A DNA stretch of 45,233 nucleotides from Lacimicrobium alkaliphilum (GCF_002591895.1 NZ_NISX01000021.1:25692-70924), one strand, 5' to 3'; positions 27,612-38,372 are shown, counted from the stretch's first letter. Notes: generated by a model not told the origin, from the sequence alone. Program-made: numbers and translations.

Positions 27612-30197
27612 ATGGAAAGACAGTATAATCCTCAGCAGATAGAAAAAAACGTTCAACAACACTGGCAACAAAGTGGTTTGTTTTCAGCCAAGCTGGATGA
27701 AAACAAAGAAAAATTCTACTGCCTGTCGATGTTTCCCTATCCCAGTGGTCGTTTGCACATGGGTCATGTGCGCAATTATACCATCGGTGATGTGATCAGC
27801 CGTTTTCAGCGCATGCAGGGAAAAAATGTAATGCAACCTATGGGCTGGGATGCGTTCGGATTACCCGCAGAAAACGCCGCCATTGAGAACAAGACTGCAC
27901 CGGCAAAATGGACCTATGCCAATATCGATTATATGAAAGAACAGCTCCGCTCATTGGGGTTTGGCTATGACTGGGATCGCGAAGTCACCACATGTAAGCC
28001 CGACTACTATCAATGGGAACAGTGGTTTTTTACCCGGCTGTATGAAAAAGGCCTGGTTTATAAGAAAAACGCCACGGTTAACTGGGATCCTGTGGATCAG
28101 ACCGTACTTGCCAATGAGCAGGTTATTGATGGCAGAGGCTGGCGTTCAGGCGCGTTGGTGGAACAAAAAGAAATCCCTCAGTGGTTTATAAAAATCACTG
28201 ATTATGCTGAACAACTGCTTACGGACCTGGAGAAGCTGGAAGACTGGCCGGATCAGGTCAGAGCCATGCAACGCAACTGGATTGGCCGCTCTGAAGGGGT
28301 TGAATTAAACTTTTCTTTGGCAGATGGGTCCGCCAGCTTCGACGTTTACACAACCCGCCCTGACACCCTGATGGGTGTCAGCTACGTGGCCCTCGCTGCG
28401 CAGCATCCACTGGCTGTTGAAGCAGCGGAAAACAATCCGTCTCTCAGCGCCTTTATTGAGGATTGCAAAAACAGCAAGGTGGCTGAAGCCGATATCGCTA
28501 CAATGGAGAAAAAAGGCTGCAATACCGGTTTGTTTGCCGTCCATCCCCTGACCGGTAAGCAGGTGCCCGTTTGGGTCGCTAATTTTGTGCTGATGGATTA
28601 TGGCTCAGGCGCGGTTATGGCAGTACCCGGACATGACCAACGGGATTGGGAGTTTGCTCACAAATACAATATTGATATCAGGCAGGTCATCAAACCGGCC
28701 GACGGTACGGATTGTGATATCAGTCAGGGTGCCTACACAGACAAAGGCGTTCTGATCAATTCAGGTGAATTTGACGGCATGAGTTCAGAGCAAGCCTTTG
28801 ACGCCATCGCTGAGAAGCTAGCATCGCTGGGCAAAGGTAAGCGCACAGTAAATTATCGTTTACGCGATTGGGGCGTCTCCCGACAGCGCTACTGGGGTGC
28901 ACCTATCCCTATGTTAAACCTGGAAAATGGCGAATCAGTTCCTGTGCCGGCTGATCAACTGCCGGTGAAGCTGCCTGAAGATGTGGTGATGGATGGGGTG
29001 ACGTCACCAATCAAAGGTAACAGCGACTGGTCTGCAGCAGAATATCAGGGCCAGCCAGCCAGACGTGAAACAGACACGTTTGACACCTTTATGGAATCCT
29101 CCTGGTACTATGCGCGCTATTGCAGTGCACAGTATCAACAGGGCATGCTGGATCCCAAAGAAGCCAACTACTGGCTGCCGGTGGATCAGTACATTGGTGG
29201 TATTGAACATGCCATATTGCACCTTTTGTACTCGCGTTTTTTCCACAAATTACTGCGTGACGAAGGCCTGGTGGACTCCGATGAGCCCTATAAGCGGTTA
29301 CTGTGTCAGGGCATGGTACTGGCCGACTCCTATTATCGCGAAGACAGCAAAGGCGCGAAAACCTGGTACAACCCTGCCGATGTGGATGTGGAAAAGGACG
29401 AAAAAGGCCGCATTGTTAAAGCGGTGCTGCGCAGCGATGGGCAGAAAGTGATCCATGGCGGCATGACCAAGATGTCCAAGTCCAAAAACAACGGCATCAA
29501 TCCACAACAGGTCATTGATCAGTATGGTGCCGATACCATTCGGCTGTTTACCATGTTCGCGGCGCCGCCAGAGCAAACCCTTGAATGGCTGGATTCAGGG
29601 GTAGATGGTGCCCACCGTTTCCTCAAACGTTTGTGGAAACTGGTACAGGATCACCTGCTTGCCGGTGATGTACCAGCACTGGACAAAGCTGTATTGAATC
29701 CGGGGCAAAAATCGCTCCGCCGGGAAGTGCACAAAACCCTGGCCAAAGTCACCGATGACCTGGGCCGCAGACAAACCTTCAATACCGCAATTGCTGCGGT
29801 GATGGAACTGATGAATCATCTGCAAAAAGCATCGCAGGAACACCCCACAGACCGTGCAGTAATGCGCGAAGCTATTGAAATCGTGGTGGCGTTGCTGAAT
29901 CCCATAACTCCGCATATTTGCCATGAGTTGTGGCAACAGCTTGGCAAAGATTCAGAGATTGAATTCAGCGGCTGGCCGCAAGTGGATGACACAGCACTGG
30001 TGGAAGACGAAAAACTCATAGTTATACAGGTAAATGGCAAGGTTCGGGCGAAAATGACCGTGCCTGCTGATGCCGATCAACAACAGGTTCAGGAACTCGC
30101 TATGGCGCAGAGTAATGTCAGCCAGCACACTGAAGGTAAAACGCTGCGTAAAGTCATTTACGTACCGGGAAAACTGCTTAATATTGTGGCCAGCTAA
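27612..30197 (+). CDS. leuS: Leucyl-tRNA synthetase
   Basis: An 861-aa class I synthetase, close to E. coli length (860). HIGH motif as HMGH at 49-52 ([11 protein letters not shown]), the editing CP1 domain with [20 protein letters not shown] near 240-260, the [16 protein letters not shown] block, the KMSKS loop at 620-624 ([11 protein letters not shown]), and the anticodon domain with [15 protein letters not shown] 27612 is chosen since family similarity begins there; the frame is open 38 codons further upstream without similarity. First gene of a long operon running to dacA. Confidence 0.98.
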   Translation: MERQYNPQQIEKNVQQHWQQSGLFSAKLDENKEKFYCLSMFPYPSGRLHMGHVRNYTIGDVISRFQRMQGKNVMQPMGWDAFGLPAENAAIENKTAPAKWTYANIDYMKEQLRSLGFGYDWDREVTTCKPDYYQWEQWFFTRLYEKGLVYKKNATVNWDPVDQTVLANEQVIDGRGWRSGALVEQKEIPQWFIKITDYAEQLLTDLEKLEDWPDQVRAMQRNWIGRSEGVELNFSLADGSASFDVYTTRPDTLMGVSYVALAAQHPLAVEAAENNPSLSAFIEDCKNSKVAEADIATMEKKGCNTGLFAVHPLTGKQVPVWVANFVLMDYGSGAVMAVPGHDQRDWEFAHKYNIDIRQVIKPADGTDCDISQGAYTDKGVLINSGEFDGMSSEQAFDAIAEKLASLGKGKRTVNYRLRDWGVSRQRYWGAPIPMLNLENGESVPVPADQLPVKLPEDVVMDGVTSPIKGNSDWSAAEYQGQPARRETDTFDTFMESSWYYARYCSAQYQQGMLDPKEANYWLPVDQYIGGIEHAILHLLYSRFFHKLLRDEGLVDSDEPYKRLLCQGMVLADSYYREDSKGAKTWYNPADVDVEKDEKGRIVKAVLRSDGQKVIHGGMTKMSKSKNNGINPQQVIDQYGADTIRLFTMFAAPPEQTLEWLDSGVDGAHRFLKRLWKLVQDHLLAGDVPALDKAVLNPGQKSLRREVHKTLAKVTDDLGRRQTFNTAIAAVMELMNHLQKASQEHPTDRAVMREAIEIVVALLNPITPHICHELWQQLGKDSEIEFSGWPQVDDTALVEDEKLIVIQVNGKVRAKMTVPADADQQQVQELAMAQSNVSQHTEGKTLRKVIYVPGKLLNIVAS

Positions 30198-30697
30198 TGA
30201 GACGTCTGTCGGTTCTGTTGATCTCCATGTTGCTGAGTCTGGTGCTCAGCAGTTGTGGCTTTACCCTGCGTGGCACCGATCCCATAGGTAACCAGTTCAG
30301 GGAGTTACATCTTACCGGCAGCAATCCACATGCACCTCTGGTTCGGGCAATGAAAGAGAGACTGGAACGCTATTCGGTTTCCCTGTTGTCCCAACCTCAG
30401 AGCTCCGCAGCGGTACTTTACCTCTACCCCGAAAAACTCGATCGGGCACTATTGTCGCTATTCAGAACCGGCCAGGTCGCCGAATATGAATTGATTTATC
30501 AGGTTCGCTACGAAATACAGGCCCCCGGGCAAGTACCTCAGCTTTTCACCTTCGATCTCAGCCGGGAATATCAGGATGATCCCAATGCGGTATTGGCCAA
30601 ATCCCGGGAGCTGAATCTTATTCTGGATGAATTACGAAAACTTGCTTCAGAGCGTATTGTTCGCCAGCTGAGCCGGCTAAGCAACCAGGCTCCCTGA
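30197..30697 (+). CDS. lptE: LPS-assembly lipoprotein LptE
   Basis: A 166-aa outer-membrane lipoprotein that plugs LptD and inserts LPS. Signal peptide with lipobox VLSSC at about 18-22, followed by the family start GFTLRGTDPIGNQFRELHL and ERYSVSLLSQPQSSAAVLYL. Starts inside the leuS stop (TAATG). Next gene overlaps by one base. Confidence 0.95.
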   Translation: MRRLSVLLISMLLSLVLSSCGFTLRGTDPIGNQFRELHLTGSNPHAPLVRAMKERLERYSVSLLSQPQSSAAVLYLYPEKLDRALLSLFRTGQVAEYELIYQVRYEIQAPGQVPQLFTFDLSREYQDDPNAVLAKSRELNLILDELRKLASERIVRQLSRLSNQAP

Positions 30698-31731
30698 TGC
30701 AGCTCTATCCGAATCGTTTGGCAGATAGTCTGAATAAGGGCTTGCAGGCTTTTTACCTGATATTCGGTGATGAGCCTCAGCAACAAATGGAATGTATTCA
30801 GGCCATTCGTGACCAGGCAAAAGCGATGGAATTTGATGAGCGACAGAGTCTGACTGTTGACACGGGTTTTAACTGGAACCGCCTGGTTGAAGCCAGTCAA
30901 ACCCTTTCATTGTTCAGCAGCCGGCAAATGATTGAACTGGAACTCCCCACAGGAAAGCCCGGAGCTGAAGGCGCGAAAGTGTTGCAGTCCTTGGCTCAGT
31001 CACCCAACCCCGATGTGCTGATTCTGCTCCATGGGGGCCGTATTGGCAAAGATGTTCAAAATACCAAATGGTTTAAGAGCTTAGATAAGCAAGGGGTATA
31101 CATTCCCTGCTACCCTCTTGAGGGGCAGCACCTGAACCGCTGGATCTCAGAAAGACTCAATCATTTAGGTATTCAGGCTTTTCCCGAGCTGGTCAGACTG
31201 TTAAGTGACTATTGTGAAGGCAATCTGCTCGCGGCAAGACAAGAAATAGAAAAGCTGGCTCTGATTTATCCGTCTGGCCAGTTAACCCTTGAGCAAGCCG
31301 AAAAAGCCATAGTCGATCAGTCGCGCTTCACGGTCTTTCAGTTAATTGACGTCTTGCTTGAAGGGAACCCGCAACGGGCAGTCAAAATGCTCTATCGCCT
31401 GGAAACAGAAGGTATCGAACCCACCATTGTATTGTGGGCGCTGGTCAGAGAGTGGCAGACTCTGAAAAGCCTCCAGCATGCAGTCAGTCAGGGGATATCG
31501 TTGCAGTCTCTGTGGAACAAACACAGAATATGGCGTAATCGTCAATCTCTGTACCAGCAGGCATTGCAACGCCTGAACAATGATCAGCTGTCACAAATGG
31601 CTGATAAACTGAGTCACTTTGATCAGGCCATCAAGCAATCCAGCGTGCCACGCCCCTATGTTGAACTCTGCCATTTGTGTCTGATGTTTATCCCCATGCC
31701 CCTGGATTCAATGGCTCTGGACTATAACTGA
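30697..31731 (+). CDS. holA: DNA polymerase III delta subunit
   Basis: A 344-aa clamp-loader subunit that opens the beta clamp. N-terminal block RLADSLNKGLQAFYLIFGDEP and QECIQAIRDQA-like region (here MECIQAIRDQA), the AAA-like domain with LLHGGRIGKDVQNTKWFK, and a C-terminal helical domain with FTVFQLIDVLLEGNPQRA and RPYVELCHLCLMF. TGATG overlap on both sides shows translational coupling with lptE and nadD. Confidence 0.97.
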   Translation: MQLYPNRLADSLNKGLQAFYLIFGDEPQQQMECIQAIRDQAKAMEFDERQSLTVDTGFNWNRLVEASQTLSLFSSRQMIELELPTGKPGAEGAKVLQSLAQSPNPDVLILLHGGRIGKDVQNTKWFKSLDKQGVYIPCYPLEGQHLNRWISERLNHLGIQAFPELVRLLSDYCEGNLLAARQEIEKLALIYPSGQLTLEQAEKAIVDQSRFTVFQLIDVLLEGNPQRAVKMLYRLETEGIEPTIVLWALVREWQTLKSLQHAVSQGISLQSLWNKHRIWRNRQSLYQQALQRLNNDQLSQMADKLSHFDQAIKQSSVPRPYVELCHLCLMFIPMPLDSMALDYN

Positions 31732-32399
31732 TGTCTGTTATGAGCGCCGATACGACCAAAACCATGCTGGGGATCTTCGGCGGTACCTTTGATCCCGTTC
31801 ATATAGGTCACCTGCAGCCGGTCGCTGAAGCCGCACAGGAATTAGGACTCGAACAAGTGCGTCTTCTGCCCTGTCATATTCCACCCCACAAACAAGCTCC
31901 ACAAAGCAGTCCTGAGCACCGATTAGCGATGCTGGAGCTGGCCTGTCAACAATGGCCCCTTTTCATTATCGACAATCGTGAGCTGATGTGGGACAAGCCC
32001 TCTTACAGCATTGATACGTTAAAAGACTTTCGACGCGAATTTGCCAACCGGCCCGTCCTGTTTTTTATTGGCATGGACTCACTGTGCCATCTGGACAGCT
32101 GGTACAAGTGGCAATCAATATGCAAGTATTGTCATCTGGTAGTGTGTCAGCGCGGGGATTTTTTACCTGAATTTAATGTCAATATAACCAGACTGCTGAA
32201 TGAGCGCAGAACAACGGATGTCAAACAACTGGAACAGCACTCTGGTGGATACATCTATCTGGCCAAAACCAGTCAGATACCGGTATCATCTACCACTATC
32301 AGGGCTGCACTGAGTCACGGAGATGTCGAACCCTCCTGGCTTCCTGAAAAGGTACAGGACTATATTGAGAGGCACCAACTTTACCGACAGTGCGAATGA
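31731..32399 (+). CDS. nadD: Nicotinate-nucleotide adenylyltransferase
   Basis: A 222-aa enzyme that adenylates nicotinate mononucleotide in NAD synthesis. N-terminal FGGTFDPVHIGHL with the HIGH-like H24-H27, RLLPCHIPPHKQAP, IGMDSLCHLDSWYKW, and the C-terminal VSSTTIRAALS. Start ATG 31731 overlaps the holA stop; ATG 31740 is an alternative. Confidence 0.97.
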   Translation: MSVMSADTTKTMLGIFGGTFDPVHIGHLQPVAEAAQELGLEQVRLLPCHIPPHKQAPQSSPEHRLAMLELACQQWPLFIIDNRELMWDKPSYSIDTLKDFRREFANRPVLFFIGMDSLCHLDSWYKWQSICKYCHLVVCQRGDFLPEFNVNITRLLNERRTTDVKQLEQHSGGYIYLAKTSQIPVSSTTIRAALSHGDVEPSWLPEKVQDYIERHQLYRQCE

Positions 32400-32428
32400 T
32401 CGCCTTGTTTTATTAATCAGGAGCTTTT

Positions 32429-32746
32429 TTGGATACCATACAACTTAAAGACCTCGTTCTGGATAAACTTGAAGACGCCAAAAGCAGGGACATTGTCATT
32501 CTGGATGTGACCGGTAAGTCGAGTATTACCGATATGATGCTGGTTTGCTCCGGCAACTCTAAGCGTCACGTTAATTCGATAGCCGAAAAGGTAGTCGAAG
32601 CCACAAAATCGGCCAACCACTCTCCTTTGAGCATTGAGGGACAGGATACCGGTGAGTGGGTGCTGGTTGATCTTGGGGATATTATTGTCCATGTAATGCA
32701 GGAAGAAGCCCGGGATTTTTATCAGTTGGAAAAACTCTGGGGGTAA
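32429..32746 (+). CDS. rsfS: Ribosome silencing factor RsfS
   Basis: A 105-aa protein that binds L14 and blocks subunit joining when nutrients are low. The family core [22 protein letters not shown] and [20 protein letters not shown] is complete, and the length equals E. coli RsfS. The start is TTG 32429, fixed by AGGAG at 32419-32423 (5-nt spacing) and by alignment; no ATG fits. Followed at once by rlmH. Confidence 0.97.
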   Translation: MDTIQLKDLVLDKLEDAKSRDIVILDVTGKSSITDMMLVCSGNSKRHVNSIAEKVVEATKSANHSPLSIEGQDTGEWVLVDLGDIIVHVMQEEARDFYQLEKLWG

Positions 32747-32747
32747 T

Positions 32748-33218
32748 TTGCGCATTCAGTTAATTGCTGTGGGCAGTAAAATGCCAGACTGGGTTGAGCA
32801 AGGCTTCAGCGAATATGTCCGTCGCTTTCCTCCTGACACGCCTGTGCAACTGACCGAGATAACGGCAGGAAAACGTGGTAAGAACGCGGACATAGGCCGC
32901 ATTCTTAAAAAAGAAGGGGAGTCCATGCTGGCTGCGATCCCCAAAGGCAACAGGATTGTCACCTTAGAGGTAACAGGTAAACCCTGGAGCACCGACAATC
33001 TTGCAGAGCAAATGCGGCGCTGGCAGATGGACGGGCGGGATGTCAGTCTGTTAGTGGGTGGCCCTGAAGGGCTTGCCGAAGAATGTATTGCGGCCTCTGA
33101 GCAACGCTGGTCATTGTCGGCTTTAACCCTGCCACATCCGCTGGTCAGAATACTGCTGGCTGAGAGCCTTTACCGGGCATGGTCACTGAACAATAACCAT
33201 CCGTACCACAGAGAGTAA
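32748..33218 (+). CDS. rlmH: 23S rRNA pseudouridine1915 N3-methyltransferase RlmH
   Basis: A 156-aa SPOUT methyltransferase. [20 protein letters not shown] start, [13 protein letters not shown] knot region, and the conserved C-terminus [20 protein letters not shown]. Start is TTG 32748, one base after the rsfS stop, with GGGGG within the end of rsfS as ribosome site. E. coli has the same rsfS-rlmH-mrdA order. Confidence 0.97.
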   Translation: MRIQLIAVGSKMPDWVEQGFSEYVRRFPPDTPVQLTEITAGKRGKNADIGRILKKEGESMLAAIPKGNRIVTLEVTGKPWSTDNLAEQMRRWQMDGRDVSLLVGGPEGLAEECIAASEQRWSLSALTLPHPLVRILLAESLYRAWSLNNNHPYHRE

Positions 33219-33219
33219 C

Positions 33220-35100
33220 GTGCCGCCAAAACGCATTACCATCAGAGATCACACATCAGAAGCAAACCTGTTTGCACGCCGGACAGTCATTGCCCTGCTT
33301 GGTATCGCCGCATTGATTGTAACGCTGGTGAGTAATCTCTACTACCTTCAGGTTACCAAATATACGGACTATCAGACCCGCTCCAATGGCAACCGGATAA
33401 AAGTCTTACCAGTGGCACCAAACCGGGGCCTGATATATGACAGAAACGGACTGTTACTGGCAGAGAACCGGCCCACCTTCAGTCTGGAAGTGATTCCTGA
33501 ACAAGTGGCGAATCTGGATGCCAGTCTGGAGAGTTTGCAACAATTACTGAGTCTGTCTGACGACGATATCAGTGATTTTCGCGACGAACTGAAAAGTCAG
33601 CGCCGCTTCCGGCCCGTCAACCTCAAGGCCCGTCTGAGCCATGAGGAAGTGGCATTGTTTTCCGCTCATCAGCATAAGTACCCCGGCATCTCGGTAGAAG
33701 CCCGTCTGACCCGTCACTACCCCTATGGCGATACCCTCACTCACCTGCTTGGTTATGTCTCAAGAATCAACAAAAAAGACCTGCAAAAGCTGAATGAAGC
33801 GGGACAAGCCGACAACTACGCCGCCACTTACAATATTGGCAAGCTGGGCGTAGAGAAATTCCATGAAAGCAAATTACATGGTCAGGTGGGCTATCAGGAA
33901 GTGGAAGTGAACAACCAGGGGCGTATTATCCGCACACTGAAATTCCAGCCGCCGGTACCCGGAGACGATCTGGTACTGAACGTGGATGTCAGACTGCAGC
34001 AGGTTATCCAGCAATCTCTCCAGGGATATCGCGGCTCAGTCGTGGCCATTGATCCGAGAAATGGTGGCGTGCTGGCGTTGTACAGTAACCCCAGTTATAA
34101 CCCCAATTTATTTGTTCATGGCATCAGCAGTAAAGAGTATCAAAAGTTATTGCAATCCAGAGACAGGCCTCTGATTAACCGGGCGACACAGGGTCAGTAT
34201 CCCCCGGCTTCGACGGTCAAACCGCATCTTGCATTGCTGGGGCTGGAGCTGGGTGTCATTACCGAAGAGACCCGTATGTTTGACCGCGGTACTTATAAGC
34301 TAAAGAATGTTGAACGCCCCTGGCGTGACTGGAAAAAGTGGGGCCATGGGTGGGTTGATGTAAGAAAATCCATTGAAGTGTCCTGTGATGTTTTCTTCTA
34401 CGACCTGGCTTATAAAACAGGTATCGACAACATCAGTGACATGATGAGCCAGTTTGGCTTCGGTGATTACACCGGTATCGACCTGTATGAAGAATCTGCA
34501 GCCAACATGCCCAGCCGGGGATGGAAAAGGGCCCGATATAACGAGCCCTGGTATATCGGTGATACCATTTCAGTTGGCATAGGTCAGAGTTACTGGACTA
34601 CAACTCCACTGCAACTGGCGAAATCAGTAACCACATTGGTCAATCGCGGAGTACGCTTTGTGCCACAGATATTACGTGGTCACTATATCGATAATAAATT
34701 ACACCAGGCTGCGCCAAAAGAGCTACAACCTATTACACTGAACTCACCCCGGAACTGGCAGGTGGTGCTGGACGCAATGTACGGTACTGTCAATAATCCA
34801 GAGCATGGTACAGCAAGGCATGCATTTAAGGACACCAGTTATACCTCTGCCGGTAAAACCGGTACGGCACAGGTCATCAGCATCGCTATGGATGAAGAAT
34901 ACGACGAAGAAACCATTGCCGACCATCACAAGGACAATGCCATGTACATTGGGTATGCCCCCTATGATGCCCCGGAAATTGTGGTCACGGTAGCCATGGA
35001 GAACGCCGGTGGAGGAAGTTCTCAGGCGGCACCCATTGCCAGAAAAGTCATGGACTATTATTTCGCCAACAAAGAAAATGGTAACTATGCTGCGCAGTAA
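33220..35100 (+). CDS. mrdA: Penicillin-binding protein 2 (elongation transpeptidase)
   Basis: A 626-aa class B transpeptidase of the elongasome, partner of RodA. One membrane helix at about 22-45, the dimerisation region with PNRGLIYDRNGLLLAENRP, and the transpeptidase domain with S331 (PPASTVKPHLA), SCD at 388-390 and KTG at 546-548 (SAGKTGTAQV). Start is GTG 33220, one base after the rlmH stop. Ends inside the start of mrdB. Confidence 0.98.
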   Translation: MPPKRITIRDHTSEANLFARRTVIALLGIAALIVTLVSNLYYLQVTKYTDYQTRSNGNRIKVLPVAPNRGLIYDRNGLLLAENRPTFSLEVIPEQVANLDASLESLQQLLSLSDDDISDFRDELKSQRRFRPVNLKARLSHEEVALFSAHQHKYPGISVEARLTRHYPYGDTLTHLLGYVSRINKKDLQKLNEAGQADNYAATYNIGKLGVEKFHESKLHGQVGYQEVEVNNQGRIIRTLKFQPPVPGDDLVLNVDVRLQQVIQQSLQGYRGSVVAIDPRNGGVLALYSNPSYNPNLFVHGISSKEYQKLLQSRDRPLINRATQGQYPPASTVKPHLALLGLELGVITEETRMFDRGTYKLKNVERPWRDWKKWGHGWVDVRKSIEVSCDVFFYDLAYKTGIDNISDMMSQFGFGDYTGIDLYEESAANMPSRGWKRARYNEPWYIGDTISVGIGQSYWTTTPLQLAKSVTTLVNRGVRFVPQILRGHYIDNKLHQAAPKELQPITLNSPRNWQVVLDAMYGTVNNPEHGTARHAFKDTSYTSAGKTGTAQVISIAMDEEYDEETIADHHKDNAMYIGYAPYDAPEIVVTVAMENAGGGSSQAAPIARKVMDYYFANKENGNYAAQ

Positions 35101-36205
35101 GCTTGAAGCCAACCCCAACAGTATCTGGCAACGGATGCACATTGATCTGCCGCTGTTATTGGGTCTGTTACTGCTTATGGGAACCGGGCTGGTGGTAATA
35201 TACAGTGCCGGAGGGAAAGATATGGATCTCATTATCCGCCAGGGCATCAGACTTGTTGTCGCCCTGGGGGTAATGATTTTGCTGGCGCAAATCCCGCCCC
35301 TGGCCTACCGTCGTCTGTCCATCCATTTTTATGTAATAGGTGTACTGATGCTGGTCGCCGTATTATTGGTCGGTACTGTCGGTAAAGGTGCACAGCGATG
35401 GCTGGATCTGGGGTTTATGCAATTTCAACCCTCTGAAGTCATGAAGCTGGCAGTACCCATGATGGTGGCCTGGTACATCAGTCGGTTTAATCTTCCCCCC
35501 AGGATACTGCATATCGTGGCGGGTTTTGGGTTAATGGCTGTGCCGACATTGCTGGTTGCCAAGCAACCGGACCTGGGTACCTCATTGTTGCTGGCCAGTG
35601 CCGGGCTGTTTGTGCTGTTTCTCGCCGGTACCAGCTGGAAAATTATCGGCACTATCGCCGCACTGGGCTCTGCATTTGCTCCGATAATGTGGATGTTCCT
35701 GATGAAAGACTATCAAAAGCAGCGGGTACTGACCTTTCTGAACCCGGAATCCGACCCTCTTGGTGCGGGTTACCACATTATCCAGTCAAAAATCGCTATT
35801 GGCTCGGGGGGCATCCCCGGCAAAGGCTGGCTGCAGGGTACACAGTCACAGCTGGAGTTTTTACCAGAACGCCATACAGACTTTATTTTTTCGGTATTCA
35901 GTGAAGAGTTTGGTTTTACCGGTATTGTGTTGTTACTGACCCTTTACGCCTTCATTGTGGTCAGAGGGATGATCATCGCGATGCGTGCACAGGAAGCCTA
36001 TAGCAAGCTTCTTGCGGGAAGTATTACACTGACCTTTTTTATCTATGTATTTGTGAATATGGGCATGGTCTCGGGTTTATTACCTGTGGTTGGCGTTCCG
36101 CTTCCACTGATCAGCTATGGCGGAACTTCCATGGTGACATTGCTCGCAGGGTTTGGCATTCTGATGGGTATAGGAACGCAGAAACGTTTGCTATCGAGAG
36201 AATAA
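35087..36205 (+). CDS. mrdB: Rod-shape glycosyltransferase RodA
   Basis: A 372-aa SEDS-family peptidoglycan polymerase with about ten membrane helices (HIDLPLLLGLLLLMGTGLV at the first). SEDS signatures: GKGAQRWLDLGFMQFQPSEV, KQPDLGTSLLL, IAIGSGGIPGKGWLQGTQS, FLPERHTDFIFSVFSEEFG and GVPLPLISYGGTSMV. ATG 35087 gives normal RodA length and overlaps mrdA by 14 nt; ATG 35078 is an alternative. Cooperates with PBP2. Confidence 0.97.
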   Translation: MLRSKLEANPNSIWQRMHIDLPLLLGLLLLMGTGLVVIYSAGGKDMDLIIRQGIRLVVALGVMILLAQIPPLAYRRLSIHFYVIGVLMLVAVLLVGTVGKGAQRWLDLGFMQFQPSEVMKLAVPMMVAWYISRFNLPPRILHIVAGFGLMAVPTLLVAKQPDLGTSLLLASAGLFVLFLAGTSWKIIGTIAALGSAFAPIMWMFLMKDYQKQRVLTFLNPESDPLGAGYHIIQSKIAIGSGGIPGKGWLQGTQSQLEFLPERHTDFIFSVFSEEFGFTGIVLLLTLYAFIVVRGMIIAMRAQEAYSKLLAGSITLTFFIYVFVNMGMVSGLLPVVGVPLPLISYGGTSMVTLLAGFGILMGIGTQKRLLSRE

Positions 36206-36212
36206 CAATACG

Positions 36213-37013
36213 ATGAAACTGCTCACATATGCGCTTGTACTGATTTTAGCTGGCTGTGCCACACAACATGGCCGGTATAGTCAACGTAACGACTCGGCGC
36301 CAGCCCGTCCGCCTTCCGCTATCCGACTGGCTGATGCACAGCCTGTCTATGTCCCTTATACCCCCAGAGGTAATGCGCCTTATAAGGTATTCGGCAGAGC
36401 CTATCAGCCCATGCAAAGTGCACGGGACTATAGTGAGACTGGCGAGGCGTCCTGGTACGGCCAGAAATTCCACGGTCATCTTACTTCCAATGGTGAGGTA
36501 TACGATATGTATGCCATGACTGCCGCCCATAAGACACTCCCTCTGCCGTCGTTTGTCAGAGTTACTAATCAGGTAAACAACAAGCAGGTCATCGTGCGGG
36601 TTAATGACAGAGGCCCATTTCACGGAAACCGTGTTATTGACTTGTCCTATGCTGCGGCCCTGAAACTGGACATGCTTAAAACCGGCACAGCAAAAGTACG
36701 GATTGACAGTATTTACGTCGATGAAAACGGCAGTATGATGATCGCTGGTGAACCTTCTTTACCCCCGGAACAACAAGAGGCTGCAAAGGCACTGTTTGTA
36801 CAGGTTGCCGCACTGAGTGATGAAAGCAAAGTCAGGCAGTTAGCCCGCGGTCTGGAAAATCTTTATCAGTTGCCCACGCAATTATTAGCTTTTAATGGTG
36901 TCTACAGGCTGAGGCTGGGACCCATTGAAGACAAAAATGCTGCCACTGACCTGGTGGAAGAGCTAAAACGCAGTGGATATCAGGGTGCCTATCAACTCTA
37001 TGCACCCCATTAG
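36213..37013 (+). CDS. rlpA: Septal-ring lipoprotein/lytic transglycosylase RlpA
   Basis: A 266-aa outer-membrane lipoprotein. Lipobox LILAGC near residue 15, a double-psi beta-barrel domain (GEASWYGQKFHGHLTSNGE, AAHKTLPLPSFVRVTN, VRVNDRGPFHGNRVIDLS), and a C-terminal SPOR domain (about 188-266; LFVQVAALSDESKVRQLA). In Pseudomonas RlpA cleaves denuded glycan strands at the septum; the catalytic Asp region VNDRGPF is present. In the mrdB-rlpA-dacA order typical of the group. Confidence 0.95.
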   Translation: MKLLTYALVLILAGCATQHGRYSQRNDSAPARPPSAIRLADAQPVYVPYTPRGNAPYKVFGRAYQPMQSARDYSETGEASWYGQKFHGHLTSNGEVYDMYAMTAAHKTLPLPSFVRVTNQVNNKQVIVRVNDRGPFHGNRVIDLSYAAALKLDMLKTGTAKVRIDSIYVDENGSMMIAGEPSLPPEQQEAAKALFVQVAALSDESKVRQLARGLENLYQLPTQLLAFNGVYRLRLGPIEDKNAATDLVEELKRSGYQGAYQLYAPH

Positions 37014-37024
37014 TTTCGGTTAGC

Positions 37025-37068
37025 AGCTGTGGTGTAATATGCCTCAGCAAAGCCACACAGCTAGGGTT
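37025..37068 (+). terminator. Possible weak terminator between rlpA and dacA
   Basis: AGCTGTG (37025-37031) pairs with CACAGCT (37056-37062) across a 24-nt loop, followed by AGGGTTTTT. It may reduce read-through to dacA. dacA has its own 180-nt leader and a GGAAGGG ribosome site. Confidence 0.35.
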
Positions 37069-37195
37069 TTTAATGTTATATTGGCCCCCTGTGGCACAAC
37101 AGCGAATTTGGTGCGTAACACTGCCGGTGAGTCGCTGCCTGCGCAGGTAAAACAATAATCACATATTCAGTTAACAACAATTTAGTGGAAGGGTA

Positions 37196-38368
37196 ATGCA
37201 AGCAATAACAGGCTTTTCTGTCAGACTTATATTCAGCATCTTTTTCTCGTTCGTCTCCGTCACGGCGACCGCCGCAGTAGTGATACCCAGCGCACCGGAA
37301 GTAGCCGCTAAAGGTTATGTACTGATGGATTATCAGACGGGTAAACTCATCGCTTCAAAAAATGCGGATATGCGCCTGGCGCCCGCCAGCCTGACCAAAA
37401 TAATGACGGCATACGTTATTGGGCAAGAGCTCAAAAGCGGTGCCATTACCATGCAGGATATGGTGACCGTATCAGAAAATGCCTGGGCTAAAAATTTTCC
37501 TGAATCTTCAAAAATGTTTATTGAAGTCGGCAAGCAAATCAGTGTCAGTGATCTACTGCGAGGTATTATCGTGCAGTCAGGAAACGATGCTTGTGTCGCT
37601 ATGGCGGAACACATTGCCGGTAGCGAAGATGCGTTTGCCAGTATGATGAATTCCTATGCCGAGAAACTGGGAATGACCTCGACCCATTTTGCTAACAGTC
37701 ATGGTCTGGATAACCCTGAACAGTTTACTTCACCAAGAGATATGGGCATTCTTTCTGCGGCACTGATCAATGACGTTCCACAGGTTTATGCGATCTACTC
37801 AGAGAAAGAGTTTACCTTTAACGGCATCAAACAATATAACCGCAACAGTTTGCTGTGGGATCGCAGTCTTAACGTAGACGGAGTGAAAACAGGCCATACT
37901 TCTGAAGCGGGTTACAGCCTGATTACGTCTGCGATACAGGACGATATGCGCTTAATCTCTGCGGTAATGGGTACCGAAAGTGAGAGGTCGCGCAAAGAAG
38001 AAAACCGTAAACTACTCAAATATGGTTTTCGTTTCTTCGAGACCATTGTGCCCTACCAGGCTGGTGAAAGTTTTGTGGCCCACAAAATTTATATGGGTGA
38101 CAGAGATACCGTAGATCTCGGTATTATGCAGGATACGCCTATTACGATTCCCCGCGGGCAGAGTAAAAATCTGCAGGCCAACTTTGAACTGGACAAGAAA
38201 CTTGAGGCACCACTTGAGAAAGGTCAGGTTGTTGGTACGCTATACCTGCAACTGGACGGTGAAGATGTAGCCAATTACCCTTTGGTAACCCTGCAACAAG
38301 TCAATGAGGGTGGAATATTTAAACGCCTTATGGATTACGCCAAACTCAAACTGGGATTTGAGGGCTAA
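37196..38368 (+). CDS. dacA: D-alanyl-D-alanine carboxypeptidase (PBP5/6 family)
   Basis: A 390-aa low-molecular-weight PBP that trims the fifth D-Ala of peptidoglycan stem peptides. Signal peptide at 1-24 (ending VTATAA), then S65-x-x-K68 (APASLTKIMTAY), SGN at 128-130 (VQSGNDACVAMAE), KTG at 231-233 (VDGVKTGHTSEAG), a C-terminal beta domain, and an amphipathic C-terminal helix (FKRLMDYAKLKLGFEG) as membrane anchor. Last gene of the leuS operon. In E. coli ybeD-lipB-lipA follow; here they do not. Confidence 0.97.
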   Translation: MQAITGFSVRLIFSIFFSFVSVTATAAVVIPSAPEVAAKGYVLMDYQTGKLIASKNADMRLAPASLTKIMTAYVIGQELKSGAITMQDMVTVSENAWAKNFPESSKMFIEVGKQISVSDLLRGIIVQSGNDACVAMAEHIAGSEDAFASMMNSYAEKLGMTSTHFANSHGLDNPEQFTSPRDMGILSAALINDVPQVYAIYSEKEFTFNGIKQYNRNSLLWDRSLNVDGVKTGHTSEAGYSLITSAIQDDMRLISAVMGTESERSRKEENRKLLKYGFRFFETIVPYQAGESFVAHKIYMGDRDTVDLGIMQDTPITIPRGQSKNLQANFELDKKLEAPLEKGQVVGTLYLQLDGEDVANYPLVTLQQVNEGGIFKRLMDYAKLKLGFEG

Positions 38369-38372
38369 ACCT

